DNA of 64,000 nucleotides from Chryseobacterium aureum (GCF_003971235.1 NZ_CP034661.1:4526001-4590000); one strand, 5' to 3'. Shown: positions 42,494 through 52,408, counted from the stretch's first letter. Program-made: numbers and translations. Notes: generated from the sequence alone by a model not told the origin.

Positions 42494-42520
42494 CATTGCT
42501 TTTCAGCAGTGGTATTGTAA

Positions 42521-45500
42521 TTATTTTTTAATAATTTTTACAATCGTTTCAGAGTTGTTAATTCTTACCAGATAAGCTCCGGTTAATAGGGAAGTAACAT
42601 CTGTTTGTTTATTGGTAAATTTACCTTCTTTCATCAACTGTCCGGACATATTATAGATTTGATAATAATAATCCTTGTCATCTTTTGCATCAATATACAG
42701 GATGTCTTTTACCGGATTAGGATAAAGAACTACCTTGTCATCTTTTACCTTTTCTTCAATAACAGTTTTGTTTAGTGTTGTTCTGGCCTGAGCTCCTGAG
42801 TTTGGTGTTACAGGAATTCCTGGTAGCGGACCTCTTGGGGTACCGTTATCTTCCTGTTTCACACATCTGCAGCTTAGAGAAGCGAAAGGATCTATATCTA
42901 CATTTTTTACATTATTTCTGCTGTAAATATCGAAATACATATACGTAGCTCTTCCTGTCATTTCACCGTTTAGATTAGCATACCATACTCCTCCTGATGC
43001 ACCAACAGCAGTACTAATGGCTCCTGCATACATTACGCTTCTGCTTCCTCTGCTAACGGCTTTTGGATAATTTCCTATGTTATACAAACTGTTCGTGAAT
43101 GCATATCCTACCGTTTTGCCCCAGAAACTAGGTGCGGTTACACTATAAATAGGTGACCCGTAATAGCCTGCTTCTGTACCATCGATAGTTCTGAGTGCTT
43201 CAGGATTGCTCTTAAGACTCCATGGAGAGGTTTTGTTGGTACCTTTACCAAGAACTTCAGGAATTCTCCATCCATTCGGACAAGGATCAAATACAGATTT
43301 TTTACCTCCTAAGCCCCATCTTTCATCATATAACCCTTGATATTGAGTATCAAACAGCCAGTCTGAAGCCAGAGTATAGTGTGGCGTATTGTCTCCACGA
43401 TATGGGTATGCAGTTACCGGCATCATTAGTTTTAATGGATTGGCCACAGAATATCCCAGAATCTTTTCTATTCTCACATCTATTTTATCAGCGGCAGTTA
43501 TGCTGCTCTTATAGGTATTGTAATTCACAATATTACTTGAGTTATAATTCGCTTCTGTGAATGTAGAATAGGCTACAGTGCCACTGCTATTGGTAGTACC
43601 AAGGAAAATATTGTATTTAGATCCGTTGATATTATTGAATATTGGCAGTGGATCTTTTCTTCCCCATTGGTAATGTAATCCCTGTGAGCTGTTCAGCTGG
43701 GTTACCTGTGCAGCAACAGTTGGGTTATAAACACTTGGCATTGCTTCGGTAGCACCCAGGTTTCTATCCATGGTAGCTGTTTTCATCAGGGTTCCATATT
43801 GGGTATAATTAACGTAATTATCTGTGGTAATAGGGGTATCATTTATATGAGTAAAAGAACTTACGTTAGTATTGGTTACCCAGATGTGCCAGCTCCAGTA
43901 GATCGGGTTAGTGATTGATCCATTGTGTAAAGTAACAACAGCATTACCGGATTGGTTGGCGTTTACTTTTACGTTGATGTTTCCATCTTTAGAAGAAGTG
44001 TTATCTATGGTTAATTGTGTCACCAAAGCAGGGTTATCCGTCCAAAGTACATTCGCTTTTAAATCATTAAAGCTTGTTGTATTCAGAATTTGGGTATTTC
44101 CTAAATAATTACTCTGTACAGAGAATGCTTTACTTACAGGTACTGAGATAATTTGATCTGCAGTAGATTTTGTAACCATATAAGTATTAGGATTATCCAA
44201 TCCTGTTTTATAGGTTTCAGTTTCGCTGAAGTATGTCGTTTCAAAGTTGTAGTTATTTTTTACAAATAACGGATCTTTGATACATCTACATGCCTGTGCG
44301 TTATTGGTTGGATAATCCTCGGCTGGTTTATAATTGTATAAACCATATACATTAGGATAATTGGCCGCATCCGGTCTGTAATTATTTACAATCTGGTCAG
44401 CAGACGGAATTAATCTTAATGCACTTGCTATTGATGAATAACCCCCGAAATTTGTCATAGTGGATGTCCATAAATACGTTTCAAGCTGATCTGTAAAGGT
44501 AGCTTTCGTGTGATATCTTCCATCACTGGCTGCACCTCTTCCAATCCATCCCGTTCCCGGGAATATTCCGATATTGTTACCACCTACATTGGTCATATCA
44601 AAACCATATTGAGGGTATACTTTTATACCGGCCAGATAAGGTTTTAAATTCGATAATCCCGGAGGAATATTAGACTGAACACCATTCAGTGCAGATAACG
44701 GACTGTTTACTTTAGCTCCAAAAGGAGTAAAATCCATTCTCAGATTTTTTGTGGATGATGCTACCAATAAGGATGGTAATCTCCATCCATTCGGACAAGG
44801 GTCATAAGAGGACTTATCTCTGTACGGTTGTGGAACAGAAATATCTGTTGCCTGTATTCCCTGAGAGTTATCTGACCATAAGTTAACTTTACTTAACTCA
44901 CTGGTCTGTAACCCCGGTACCTGCCCAAACCAGTTGTAGTAGTATGGAACACCACCCACAGTGCCATAAGTAGATGGAGTAGTAGTACCGTCATCGTTGA
45001 CGTACATCAGGCTTAAAGGATTCTTAACCGATGCTCTGATGTTGTCCGTAATATTTGCCGTCGATTTATTGACAAACAGCCTCAGATCATTAAAGTTTTT
45101 ATAATCATTGAAAGGACTATTGGTAAATTTCAATCTTGGTATTGCATCATCATAGATCACTTTTCCTACGCTTCCGGTTACCTGATAAAAAGTAGCATCA
45201 CTATACGTTAAAGATGGAAAAGGATCTTTTCTTCCCCACTGGTATAAAAGACCTCCGTTTCTGTGCCATCCGTCTCCGTTAAGAGAATTCCCCAATGCAC
45301 CAAGATTTCTGTCCATCCATCCCCATTCAGCATTAGGAATCGTTTCTACAGTACCGTCGCTTAATTGTCTTTTTACATCATCATAGCTTTTGTAAGTAGA
45401 ACCATTGGTAGGATCGTCTGTTACCCAAACATGCCATGACCAGAAAACCTGCCCGTCTACTTTAAACGCAACTACTGCATTTCCTTTTTTTACTTTGTTT

Positions 45501-47143
45501 ACAGGTACTTTTATTTTTGCGGTTTCACCAGAGCCTATAATATCCAAAGTATAGTTTTCTTTAGACTTTATCAGTCCCATATTGTCTTCCCACAATACAT
45601 CAGCGGTAATTACTCCGGAAGGAACGTCAACCCCTTTCATATAATTTCCGTTTCGCCACATTTCGTAGGCTTTCTTTACAGGAATATATAACCCGTCTGC
45701 ATTATTCCCGTTGTTATCCTTCCCAGTGAAGATATAACTGTTAGGAGCTTTTGTCCAGTCTGATACCGTATTATCCGGCAGTGCTCCGGAATTAATTGTA
45801 AAACAGCTATTGGCACAGTCTGTAGAATCATACGCTGTTGAATTTCCAAAAACTCCTACATACTTGATGAATTTTTTAATTTCCGCTTCAATTTCAGAAA
45901 GAGGTCTCATGGGGCCGTTCCAGTTAGATAATACCTTTCTGTTTCTGATTGCTCCAATACCATATAAAGACGCTTTAGGAGTATTGCTCAGGAAGAAGTT
46001 TTCAGATCCGGGACCTCTTTGTTTGTCGTATAACGGAGGGTAACCGAAATCATTCACGGTGTTATAATTGCTTAATGCATTCACGGTGATATACTGTCCG
46101 GTAGATTTGTATACCCTGAAACCTGTTATTTTGCTGACAACAATAACTACGGGCTCCTGATCCGAAATAATATCGGTCAGTTTCTCGTTGATATAATTGT
46201 AAAGATTGTAATACCTGTTAATTAAAGAATTAGGGTTGGTAAAGTCCAAATATCCTCTGCCCCAGGGTTCTCCGCCCTCTTCGGGAGGTAAAAACCAGTT
46301 GCTGAAGTTGATAAAGAAGCCTGAACTTGAAAACTTACCGGCAAACATATATACAGGATCATGGTAAGAAAACTCAAAGGGACTGCTATCACTGCCTTGA
46401 TAGATGTATTTCTGTGAACTTGCAATGGTAGTAAGGTTGTTAGGGTTATCAATATTAATGACAGGTGCATTGGGATTGCTGGTATCTAATGTACCGCTGG
46501 CATTAACAGACAAAACAATATCATCCAGTTTTTTGGTCAGATGCTGTGATTTTACCCTGTCTTTCACACCGGCAACACTTCCGTTAGGGTTAAACAATAC
46601 TGTTCCGTTTTTTTTCGGAGTGAAAAGTATGGTGTATTCATTTTCATCCAGTTCACAGGTGGCCGCAGTGTAGTCTCCGAATTTGTAGTGGCTTACCGCT
46701 TTATTCCATGTAATTCCGGAGAAGCTGTCTGTTTCTGAACTCAGCTCAACTTTTAAATTGTACGTGCTGCTGCTTGCAGAAGCTGGCAATTCAAAAGTAG
46801 CATTAAGGTTTTCATTATACAGATTGCTGGCATATAATGTCTTGCACCATACACTGACCCATTGTCCCAAAGCATTCTGATATTTAACGGAAATCAGAAC
46901 ATCGCTGGTGGTAACAGGCTTGTTAAGCTGTCCACTCATGACCACCGCTCCTTTTTCATTGAGGTTTTGTGAAATAGACATCACAGGTCCCAGATCATAA
47001 TTGAAGGTGGTTACCGGAAGACGGCTTTCCAATATAAAACCATCATTAGAGGATCGCCGGTCCGTATCGCCTCTTGACGAAGCATAAACGGATGCAACTG
47101 AGCAGAATACAGCCCAGACCGATAGCATTGATTTTTTTCTCAT
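42521..47143 (-). CDS. large T9SS-secreted surface protein with two fimbrillin-tip/FISUMP-like modules
   Basis: A 1540-residue exported protein. A signal peptide (start MRKKSMLSVWAVF) is followed by a beta-rich N-terminal region (about 60-500). Two related modules then follow. Each has a WSWH(V/I)WVT strand (about 568 and 1084), MDRNLGA (about 608 and 1124), LLYQWGRKDPFP or LHYQWGRKDPLP, DPCPNGWR (about 781 and 1289) and a Cys-Arg-Cys end (about 954 and 1427). This set is typical of Bacteroidota fimbrial-tip and FISUMP-type surface proteins. Residues about 1465-1540 (VVLYPNPVKDILYI...GAYLVRINN) form a type A T9SS sorting domain, so it should be exported by PorSS and anchored or released at the surface. 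An adhesin role is inference. Confidence 0.88.
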   Translation of the reverse strand: MRKKSMLSVWAVFCSVASVYASSRGDTDRRSSNDGFILESRLPVTTFNYDLGPVMSISQNLNEKGAVVMSGQLNKPVTTSDVLISVKYQNALGQWVSVWCKTLYASNLYNENLNATFELPASASSSTYNLKVELSSETDSFSGITWNKAVSHYKFGDYTAATCELDENEYTILFTPKKNGTVLFNPNGSVAGVKDRVKSQHLTKKLDDIVLSVNASGTLDTSNPNAPVINIDNPNNLTTIASSQKYIYQGSDSSPFEFSYHDPVYMFAGKFSSSGFFINFSNWFLPPEEGGEPWGRGYLDFTNPNSLINRYYNLYNYINEKLTDIISDQEPVVIVVSKITGFRVYKSTGQYITVNALSNYNTVNDFGYPPLYDKQRGPGSENFFLSNTPKASLYGIGAIRNRKVLSNWNGPMRPLSEIEAEIKKFIKYVGVFGNSTAYDSTDCANSCFTINSGALPDNTVSDWTKAPNSYIFTGKDNNGNNADGLYIPVKKAYEMWRNGNYMKGVDVPSGVITADVLWEDNMGLIKSKENYTLDIIGSGETAKIKVPVNKVKKGNAVVAFKVDGQVFWSWHVWVTDDPTNGSTYKSYDDVKRQLSDGTVETIPNAEWGWMDRNLGALGNSLNGDGWHRNGGLLYQWGRKDPFPSLTYSDATFYQVTGSVGKVIYDDAIPRLKFTNSPFNDYKNFNDLRLFVNKSTANITDNIRASVKNPLSLMYVNDDGTTTPSTYGTVGGVPYYYNWFGQVPGLQTSELSKVNLWSDNSQGIQATDISVPQPYRDKSSYDPCPNGWRLPSLLVASSTKNLRMDFTPFGAKVNSPLSALNGVQSNIPPGLSNLKPYLAGIKVYPQYGFDMTNVGGNNIGIFPGTGWIGRGAASDGRYHTKATFTDQLETYLWTSTMTNFGGYSSIASALRLIPSADQIVNNYRPDAANYPNVYGLYNYKPAEDYPTNNAQACRCIKDPLFVKNNYNFETTYFSETETYKTGLDNPNTYMVTKSTADQIISVPVSKAFSVQSNYLGNTQILNTTSFNDLKANVLWTDNPALVTQLTIDNTSSKDGNINVKVNANQSGNAVVTLHNGSITNPIYWSWHIWVTNTNVSSFTHINDTPITTDNYVNYTQYGTLMKTATMDRNLGATEAMPSVYNPTVAAQVTQLNSSQGLHYQWGRKDPLPIFNNINGSKYNIFLGTTNSSGTVAYSTFTEANYNSSNIVNYNTYKSSITAADKIDVRIEKILGYSVANPLKLMMPVTAYPYRGDNTPHYTLASDWLFDTQYQGLYDERWGLGGKKSVFDPCPNGWRIPEVLGKGTNKTSPWSLKSNPEALRTIDGTEAGYYGSPIYSVTAPSFWGKTVGYAFTNSLYNIGNYPKAVSRGSRSVMYAGAISTAVGASGGVWYANLNGEMTGRATYMYFDIYSRNNVKNVDIDPFASLSCRCVKQEDNGTPRGPLPGIPVTPNSGAQARTTLNKTVIEEKVKDDKVVLYPNPVKDILYIDAKDDKDYYYQIYNMSGQLMKEGKFTNKQTDVTSLLTGAYLVRINNSETIVKIIKK

Positions 47144-47744
47144 ACGCTTGTTTTTTTAGGTTATTAGATTCTATTTGAATAGCTTTTATTCAAATGTGTA
47201 GCTTATCATCAATAGTATAAGGAAGAATAGAATACAGGAAAGAAGACAATTTTAGATAAAGTAACACCTACACAGAGATCCCATATTAAGGGCTGCGGCA
47301 GATTTTTGAAACGACTGTTCCTTACAGCCGTTATCTTTCTATTACTCAACCATGATAAAATAATCTGAATGGTGCCTGTAGGGAAGCCTTCCGATATAAT
47401 TATTGCAGGTTTAAGTGCCCGTGTTGTGTTGTAAATAAAAATAGGCTGGTAGAATAATCCTTATTACAGCCTAATTTGAAGATAAAAATCTCATTTTTCA
47501 TATTTGTGTTTTAGGTTTTTAGTTTTTTATTAAAAATAATTGATAATCAATTATTTTTTTATGCCAACTTACATTCAGAACAAATTAGGAAGAGATATCA
47601 TAAAAACAGGTGTTTTTTAATGAAGAATTTCTACTGCTTTTTTGTGCTTTTTGTAATGTTTTTTGTTAAATATGTGAATAATGCTACATTAATTTATCAA
47701 TAACCACTATGTTTGCAAAGTTACGATATTAAAAAAAACACACA
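47144..47744. other. 601-nt divergent intergenic region
   Basis: It lies between the divergent T9SS protein and HxlR genes. It holds an imperfect hairpin AACGACTGT/ACAGCCGTT (47310-47332), a perfect 7-bp hairpin TAGGCTG/CAGCCTA (47442-47448 with 47467-47473), a short palindrome around AATTGATAATCAATT, and the HxlR -7 element. No coding frame is convincing. The length suggests long leaders or regulatory sites. Confidence 0.55.
47708..47715 (+). promoter_or_regulatory. -7 promoter element of the HxlR gene
   Basis: TATGTTTG is an exact match, 29 nt before the ATG. Confidence 0.5.
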
Positions 47745-48071
47745 ATGAGTCAAAAAAATCTGACTAATAACAGCTCAGCTGACGGGGCAGAGATATGCCC
47801 TGTACAAAAGCTCTTAAAGACCCTTTCAGGTAAATTAAAATTGGAGATTTTCATTCTTGCTTCCCAGTCAACTTTACGTTTCAGCAGCTTGCTGCGTGAT
47901 ATAGAAGGGTCTAATAAACAGACATTAACAACAGCTTTAAGAGAACTGGAAGAGCTGGATTTACTGGAAAGGATCATTATAAAACAAAAACCTTTACATA
48001 TTGAGTATAATCTTACTCCAAAAGGGAAATCCCTGATTCCTATTTTGCGGCAACTTGAGGGATTGGTATAA
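47745..48071 (+). CDS. HxlR-family winged-helix transcriptional regulator
   Basis: DNA-binding protein of 108 residues matching the HxlR/MarR-like winged helix. The family opening Cys-Pro-Val is present (AEICPVQKLLKTLSGKLKLEIF, about 15-36). It continues with FSSLLRDIEGSNKQTLTTALREL (recognition region, about 45-67) and ends with a wing YNLTPKGKSLIPIL (about 87-100). Cys17 is the residue that senses electrophiles or thiol stress in some relatives. Targets are unknown. The divergent T9SS gene and the following membrane protein are candidates. Confidence 0.9.
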   Translation: MSQKNLTNNSSADGAEICPVQKLLKTLSGKLKLEIFILASQSTLRFSSLLRDIEGSNKQTLTTALRELEELDLLERIIIKQKPLHIEYNLTPKGKSLIPILRQLEGLV

Positions 48072-48202
48072 TAGATGAAATATAGGTAGGAGCATTTTAA
48101 AAACAAATACTTTAAATCTGGAAAATAAGTCAACTTATAACATTGAAAAGGATAAAATTATTGTAGAGATATTTTTATTTTAGCTAATAATCTATACATT
48201 TT

Positions 48203-48490
48203 ATGAAAAAACAATTTCAAAACTGGACCCTCTTTTTTATGACGGGAATCATTGGTATGGTGGCCGGATTAATTGCTGCTATTGTTCTGATGACGGGCCC
48301 GTCAGTCCCCGAGGCATTATTCGGGATGCATGTATTGTTCAGCTTCGTACTGTTATTGCTGGTGATTATCATAGACCGGATTTTCGTATGGAAATTTGGG
48401 AATAAAAATGTCAATAAATTTCAGTTTTCAATATTGTTGCTGATTGTTTTTCTATGGATTGTAAGGTTTGTGTTAAATTTTTTTATGTAA
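48203..48490 (+). CDS. small membrane protein, unknown function
   Basis: Not recognised. The 95 residues are mostly hydrophobic with three likely membrane segments (about 9-30, 38-58 and 73-94) and short basic loops (DRIFVWKFGNKNVNK). The next gene starts immediately after its stop codon, so the two are co-transcribed and may work together at the inner membrane. Confidence 0.65.
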   Translation: MKKQFQNWTLFFMTGIIGMVAGLIAAIVLMTGPSVPEALFGMHVLFSFVLLLLVIIIDRIFVWKFGNKNVNKFQFSILLLIVFLWIVRFVLNFFM

Positions 48491-49336
48491 ATGCTCATGT
48501 TGAAAAATCTGTTTTTATCCTGGTTGATCCTGTTTTCTGTATTACTTTCAGCCCAGCCCTTTACCCTCAAATCGGTAGGGGAAGTAAAAGAATTCAGACT
48601 GAAACTTTATTATGGCACTCGGGGCAAAGGTGCTTTTGTGCAGTATGCCGGGAAAAAAGGAATCATTCCTTTACAAATAAAAAGCTTTAAAGCAGATCAC
48701 AGCGGAAGAAATGAAGGACAGCCGGATATAGAGTATTATGTCTGGAATGAAATCACTGACGGTAAAATTAATGGAGTATACACATTGGAAATGATGCATC
48801 ATAGTGCTTCAAACATCACCTATACCAGAGCAAAAGACGGCAGAAAGTTTAAACTGGAAATGATAGAAGATAAGCAGTATGACGGAAGTGATCAGTATCT
48901 CCTGCATGGTGCTGTGCTTGCCTTTAATCATTTTTACCATCATCATTTCACGATTACTTATCCTGATGGTAAAAAGACAGCTATTGAACTTCCGGCTCCG
49001 GATAAACCTTCTTTTGCCAGACAAAGCATCATAGAGGATTACAATTTTGACGGTTATGAGGACATCGCATTTTCAGTTCCTGATGATGGGATGGGCGTTT
49101 ACAGCCTATTTGATATCTATCTTTATAATCCTGAAAGCAAACGTTTTGAAAAGCTTAGAGAACCGGATTATTCTCACTCAAGCTGTTCCTGTCTGTGCGA
49201 TGTATCTGTAGACCAAGCGAAGAAACTTTTAATGACAGGATGCAGGGGTGGCGCAAGGTGGCATCAGGATCTGTATCACTTTGGTAAAAACGGCACTTTA
49301 CAATGGATTTCCACGAAAGAACAGACCGAAGAATAA
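48491..49336 (+). CDS. secreted protein, XAC2610-like
   Basis: A 281-residue exported protein with signal peptide (MLKNLFLSWLILFSVLLSAQ). The second half contains IIEDYNFDGYEDIAFSVPDDGMGVY (two blocks near 180-204) and DIYLYNPESKRFEKL. This Asp-rich FG-GAP-like segment is what is seen in XAC2610-related proteins. Four Cys near the end (SSCSCLCD, then GCRGG) may form disulphides. Function is unknown. It is in an operon with the small membrane protein before it. The third codon (also Met) is an alternative start. Confidence 0.65.
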   Translation: MLMLKNLFLSWLILFSVLLSAQPFTLKSVGEVKEFRLKLYYGTRGKGAFVQYAGKKGIIPLQIKSFKADHSGRNEGQPDIEYYVWNEITDGKINGVYTLEMMHHSASNITYTRAKDGRKFKLEMIEDKQYDGSDQYLLHGAVLAFNHFYHHHFTITYPDGKKTAIELPAPDKPSFARQSIIEDYNFDGYEDIAFSVPDDGMGVYSLFDIYLYNPESKRFEKLREPDYSHSSCSCLCDVSVDQAKKLLMTGCRGGARWHQDLYHFGKNGTLQWISTKEQTEE

Positions 49337-49520
49337 TCTTCTTGTAAATACGTAAAAATTCCTTTGGAATCAATGAAATTAAGAATTTAATTATTAATAA
49401 CTCCTCATTTACAGGGAGATAACCCCCGTTTTTTTACGGTATTTTTAAGAATGTCTTTTAGGATTCAATTTTAGGTCTGATATTTGTACTGGGTAGCCAA
49501 ACTAAATGGCCGATTTATTT

Positions 49521-50564
49521 ATGAAAAACATATCTGTGAAAAAATCCTTTCTTTATGCTTGTTTATGTGCTTTTTTTCTTGTTTCCTGTAAAAAGGAAAT
49601 AGAGAAGATCAGTGATACTTTTAAAGATACTGTTTCTTCTTCTGAAGTTCAGGAGGCAGAAAAGGATTCTGTAAAGAAAGATTCTGTTCCTGTGGTAAAA
49701 AAAGAATCTGTTCCGCCTGTTATGCAGGAGAATGGTTTTTATAATGCTTTTGTCCTTCCAAAGGATAAAAAGATGAGAGACTCTATCTACGCAGAATACA
49801 GTAAAAAATACAGTGTAGCAGAACGTACCGCTATTTTAGCATTAAACAGACTGGATTCCAAGAGCAAATGGAATGCAGACACCCTGGTAGTTCCGGCCAA
49901 AATAGATACAACATTAATGGCTTATTCACCGTTTCCGATGCAGCTGGATGTATTAAGCGGGGTGAAAAAATTTGTCATTTTCTCTTATCCTATACAGGCT
50001 TTTGGAGTTTATTCCAATGGAAGCCTTGTTAAATGGGGGCCTACAAGTATGGGGAAAAAAACAGCTCAGACTACCAGAGGACTTACTTTTGCCAACTGGA
50101 AAAAGGAGCTGGCCATTTCTACAGTAAGCAGTGAATGGAAACTTCCTTATAACTTTAATATTCATAATTTAGGAGGAATCGGATGGCATGAATATACGCT
50201 TCCGGGATATCCTGCTTCACACTCATGTTTGCGATTGCTGAGAAAAGATGCCAAATGGCTGTATTCCTATGCAGATACCTGGATCCTGAATCCCGGTGGT
50301 GCTACCACTAAAGCAAGAGGTACAGCAGTAATGGTGTTCGGGGATTACAAATGGGGGGGAAGAAAACCATGGAGAAAACTTCTGGATGACCCTAATGCCA
50401 ACAATATATCTGTTGAAGAATTAACCAGGCTGCTAGAGCCGGAGGTTCCTAAAATGCTGAAAGAGCAAAGCAACAGAGAAAAAGTAGCAGATTCCATCAA
50501 AGCAGCAAAAGCAGCGGCTACACCTATCCAGAATGAAAAACCTGTAGAACCTCAGTCTAACTGA
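49521..50564 (+). CDS. L,D-transpeptidase lipoprotein (YkuD domain)
   Basis: Predicted to cross-link peptidoglycan or attach proteins to it. The start used (MKNISVKKSFLYACLCAFFL) gives a lipoprotein signal with anchored Cys23 (FLVSC). An ATG five codons upstream is possible but lengthens the n-region. A Ser/Lys/Val-rich linker precedes the YkuD domain (about 135-260). Its catalytic signature is GWHEYTLPGYPASHSCLRLL with His and nucleophile Cys near 236. The tail is Lys/Ala/Pro-rich. It converges with the next gene, overlapping by 8 nt. Confidence 0.88.
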   Translation: MKNISVKKSFLYACLCAFFLVSCKKEIEKISDTFKDTVSSSEVQEAEKDSVKKDSVPVVKKESVPPVMQENGFYNAFVLPKDKKMRDSIYAEYSKKYSVAERTAILALNRLDSKSKWNADTLVVPAKIDTTLMAYSPFPMQLDVLSGVKKFVIFSYPIQAFGVYSNGSLVKWGPTSMGKKTAQTTRGLTFANWKKELAISTVSSEWKLPYNFNIHNLGGIGWHEYTLPGYPASHSCLRLLRKDAKWLYSYADTWILNPGGATTKARGTAVMVFGDYKWGGRKPWRKLLDDPNANNISVEELTRLLEPEVPKMLKEQSNREKVADSIKAAKAAATPIQNEKPVEPQSN

Positions 50565-51084
50565 TTTTCTTTTCAAACTGCAAGGTGGATTCCTCAGCAA
50601 ATCTTCTCAGTTTAAGCATTTCCTCTTTTCCTTTATGCTGTCCGAATCTTGCGGCAATATAAGTAAGGAGAATAAACAATAACATCACAAAAGAAGCGCT
50701 CAGTGCCCACGGGTATTCAGCGCTTTTTATCTGTTTTTCCACATAGTACATGGTGAAGAAAGTCATCCACAGAATAGAGAAGGAAAAGTACAGGAACATG
50801 AAGAATGTCCATACTGCGGAACTTGGGCCAAATACTCCGCGTATGGCCGTATGCTCATCTTCCATCTCCACCCTTAAAGCAAGGCGGGGTTTCCAGTAAT
50901 TGTCATATTCAGTTTTTACCCAGATGGTAGCAACTTCTTTATTGATATTGCCGGAAAACTCATCTTTATGCTCTTCCATATATATTTTCAGGTTTTCAGC
51001 ATACTCTTCTTTGGTGAGATGAGTAAACATTTTAAATCTGGGTCTGGTTCTTATTCTGTCTAAGGTACTTTCTTCCGTATTCAT
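50557..51084 (-). CDS. membrane protein with two helices, unknown function
   Basis: Not recognised. The 175-residue protein has a charged N-terminal part (about 1-85, with RPRFKMFTHLTKEEYAENL), two membrane segments (about 88-112 and 127-147) and a charged C-terminal helix. The next gene upstream ends only 4 nt before its start, so it is the second gene of an operon with the PDZ aspartyl protease. Its last codons overlap the end of the convergent L,D-transpeptidase gene. Confidence 0.65.
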   Translation of the reverse strand: MNTEESTLDRIRTRPRFKMFTHLTKEEYAENLKIYMEEHKDEFSGNINKEVATIWVKTEYDNYWKPRLALRVEMEDEHTAIRGVFGPSSAVWTFFMFLYFSFSILWMTFFTMYYVEKQIKSAEYPWALSASFVMLLFILLTYIAARFGQHKGKEEMLKLRRFAEESTLQFEKKIS

Positions 51085-51088
51085 ATTG

Positions 51089-52408
51089 CTATTCTTGATA
51101 AGGAATTGGGTCTTCCAACGCGAAACCCAATGTCAGTTTTTGATTTTTTCTTTGAACAACCATGGTAATATTTCTGCCTTCATTGGATTTCATGAGCTCT
51201 ACAATTTTTTCCAGTGTCATATCCGAAGTCTGCTCTCCATTGATGGTGAGAATTCTGTCGTCTTTCTGCAGGCCGGCTTTATAGGCGGGAGAATCTTTTC
51301 TTACACCGGCAATGGAAAATATAGGTTTTAAACTGAATTTATACTGAAAAGCATCTTTATATACTTCAGTTGTCACCATGGCAGATTTCTGGGTTTCAAT
51401 TTTCACCCGGTCTTCCTGCCATTCCAGTCCGTCCTGCTTGAAGTCGAGCCCGCTCATGTTAAAATGAAAAGGATCATCAAAATATCGGTTTTTCTTCAAA
51501 TACAATTTTTTATTCGCATAATCAAAGACTACCGTAAATCTACGCATAATTTCTCCGCCTATGGACCCTTTTCTGTTTTCCACCAAATTAACATGCTGTA
51601 TAGAAAACTCATCCGGCATTGCGGTAAGCGGTTTTTCGAACTTAAATTTCCCCAGATAAAAATTATGTATACGGCTTCTTTTTCCATAAATATCACCGTT
51701 GAAACCCCGGCCAAGAAAATCTTCAATATTAGGCCTGTTGTAAACAAAATTTTTAATAAGCGTAGGGAAGAGCCAGATCGCATCACTGTTTCCGAGGTCA
51801 ATCAGCAGTTTTGAATCTTTCTTTTCATTCGTCATCTCTACATCACCGTAGAGATAAGGTTTATCTTTCTCAATGGTGATAGGGAATTCCTGGAATCTTT
51901 TTATTTTCTTTTGCAGAACATCTTCATTTTCATATACCGTTATTTTCTTAGCGCTATAATCAATATAAATAGGGTGGTCTTTGAAAAAATGATATCCGAT
52001 CACGCCGTTTACAGGAATTCCTACGTGGGGTGAAATGTTAAATTCTTCATCAATAATAATGTAAAGAGCCATAGAGGTATTCACAATTTCATCCCCAATT
52101 TTGCCTGTGTTACGTTCAGATTTTAAGCCATCAATACTGATACTGCCCCCAAGACCGGAAAATTTTACCTTTTCAACATTGCTCAGCTTGAGTTCCTTAT
52201 TTTCCAGACTGAAAAGAATGGTCTCTGAAACTCCTGTATCCAGTAAAAAAGTAAGCTCTGCCCCATTAACATTAATGGGAATAAAGATGAGATTATTGAT
52301 AAACTTAAAAGGAATAACCGCTTTTTTAGTATTAATCAATTCAAAAGAATTCTGGGCATTAATAAAAATGCTAAGAAATAATCCCAATAAAAGCAGTTTG
52401 AATTTCAT
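51089..52408 (-). CDS. secreted retropepsin-like aspartyl protease with PDZ domain
   Basis: Exported 439-residue protein (signal peptide MKFKLLLLGLFLSIFINAQ). The first aspartyl motif is FLLDTGVSETILF (Asp57) and the second LLIDLGNSDAIWLF near 203, giving the two half-sites of a single-chain pepsin-like fold. The second reads DLG instead of DTG or DSG. A PDZ domain follows (about 335-430; FSIAGVRKDSPAYKAGLQKDDRILTINGE). This aspartyl protease-PDZ arrangement is common in Bacteroidota, but substrates are unknown. It is encoded just before the two-helix membrane protein. Confidence 0.85.
   Translation of the reverse strand: MKFKLLLLGLFLSIFINAQNSFELINTKKAVIPFKFINNLIFIPINVNGAELTFLLDTGVSETILFSLENKELKLSNVEKVKFSGLGGSISIDGLKSERNTGKIGDEIVNTSMALYIIIDEEFNISPHVGIPVNGVIGYHFFKDHPIYIDYSAKKITVYENEDVLQKKIKRFQEFPITIEKDKPYLYGDVEMTNEKKDSKLLIDLGNSDAIWLFPTLIKNFVYNRPNIEDFLGRGFNGDIYGKRSRIHNFYLGKFKFEKPLTAMPDEFSIQHVNLVENRKGSIGGEIMRRFTVVFDYANKKLYLKKNRYFDDPFHFNMSGLDFKQDGLEWQEDRVKIETQKSAMVTTEVYKDAFQYKFSLKPIFSIAGVRKDSPAYKAGLQKDDRILTINGEQTSDMTLEKIVELMKSNEGRNITMVVQRKNQKLTLGFALEDPIPYQE

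Noticed and set aside
46222..46673. Overlapping open frames on both strands within the large surface protein gene
   Set aside because: They have no start context or family features and follow the codon pattern of the 1540-residue gene.
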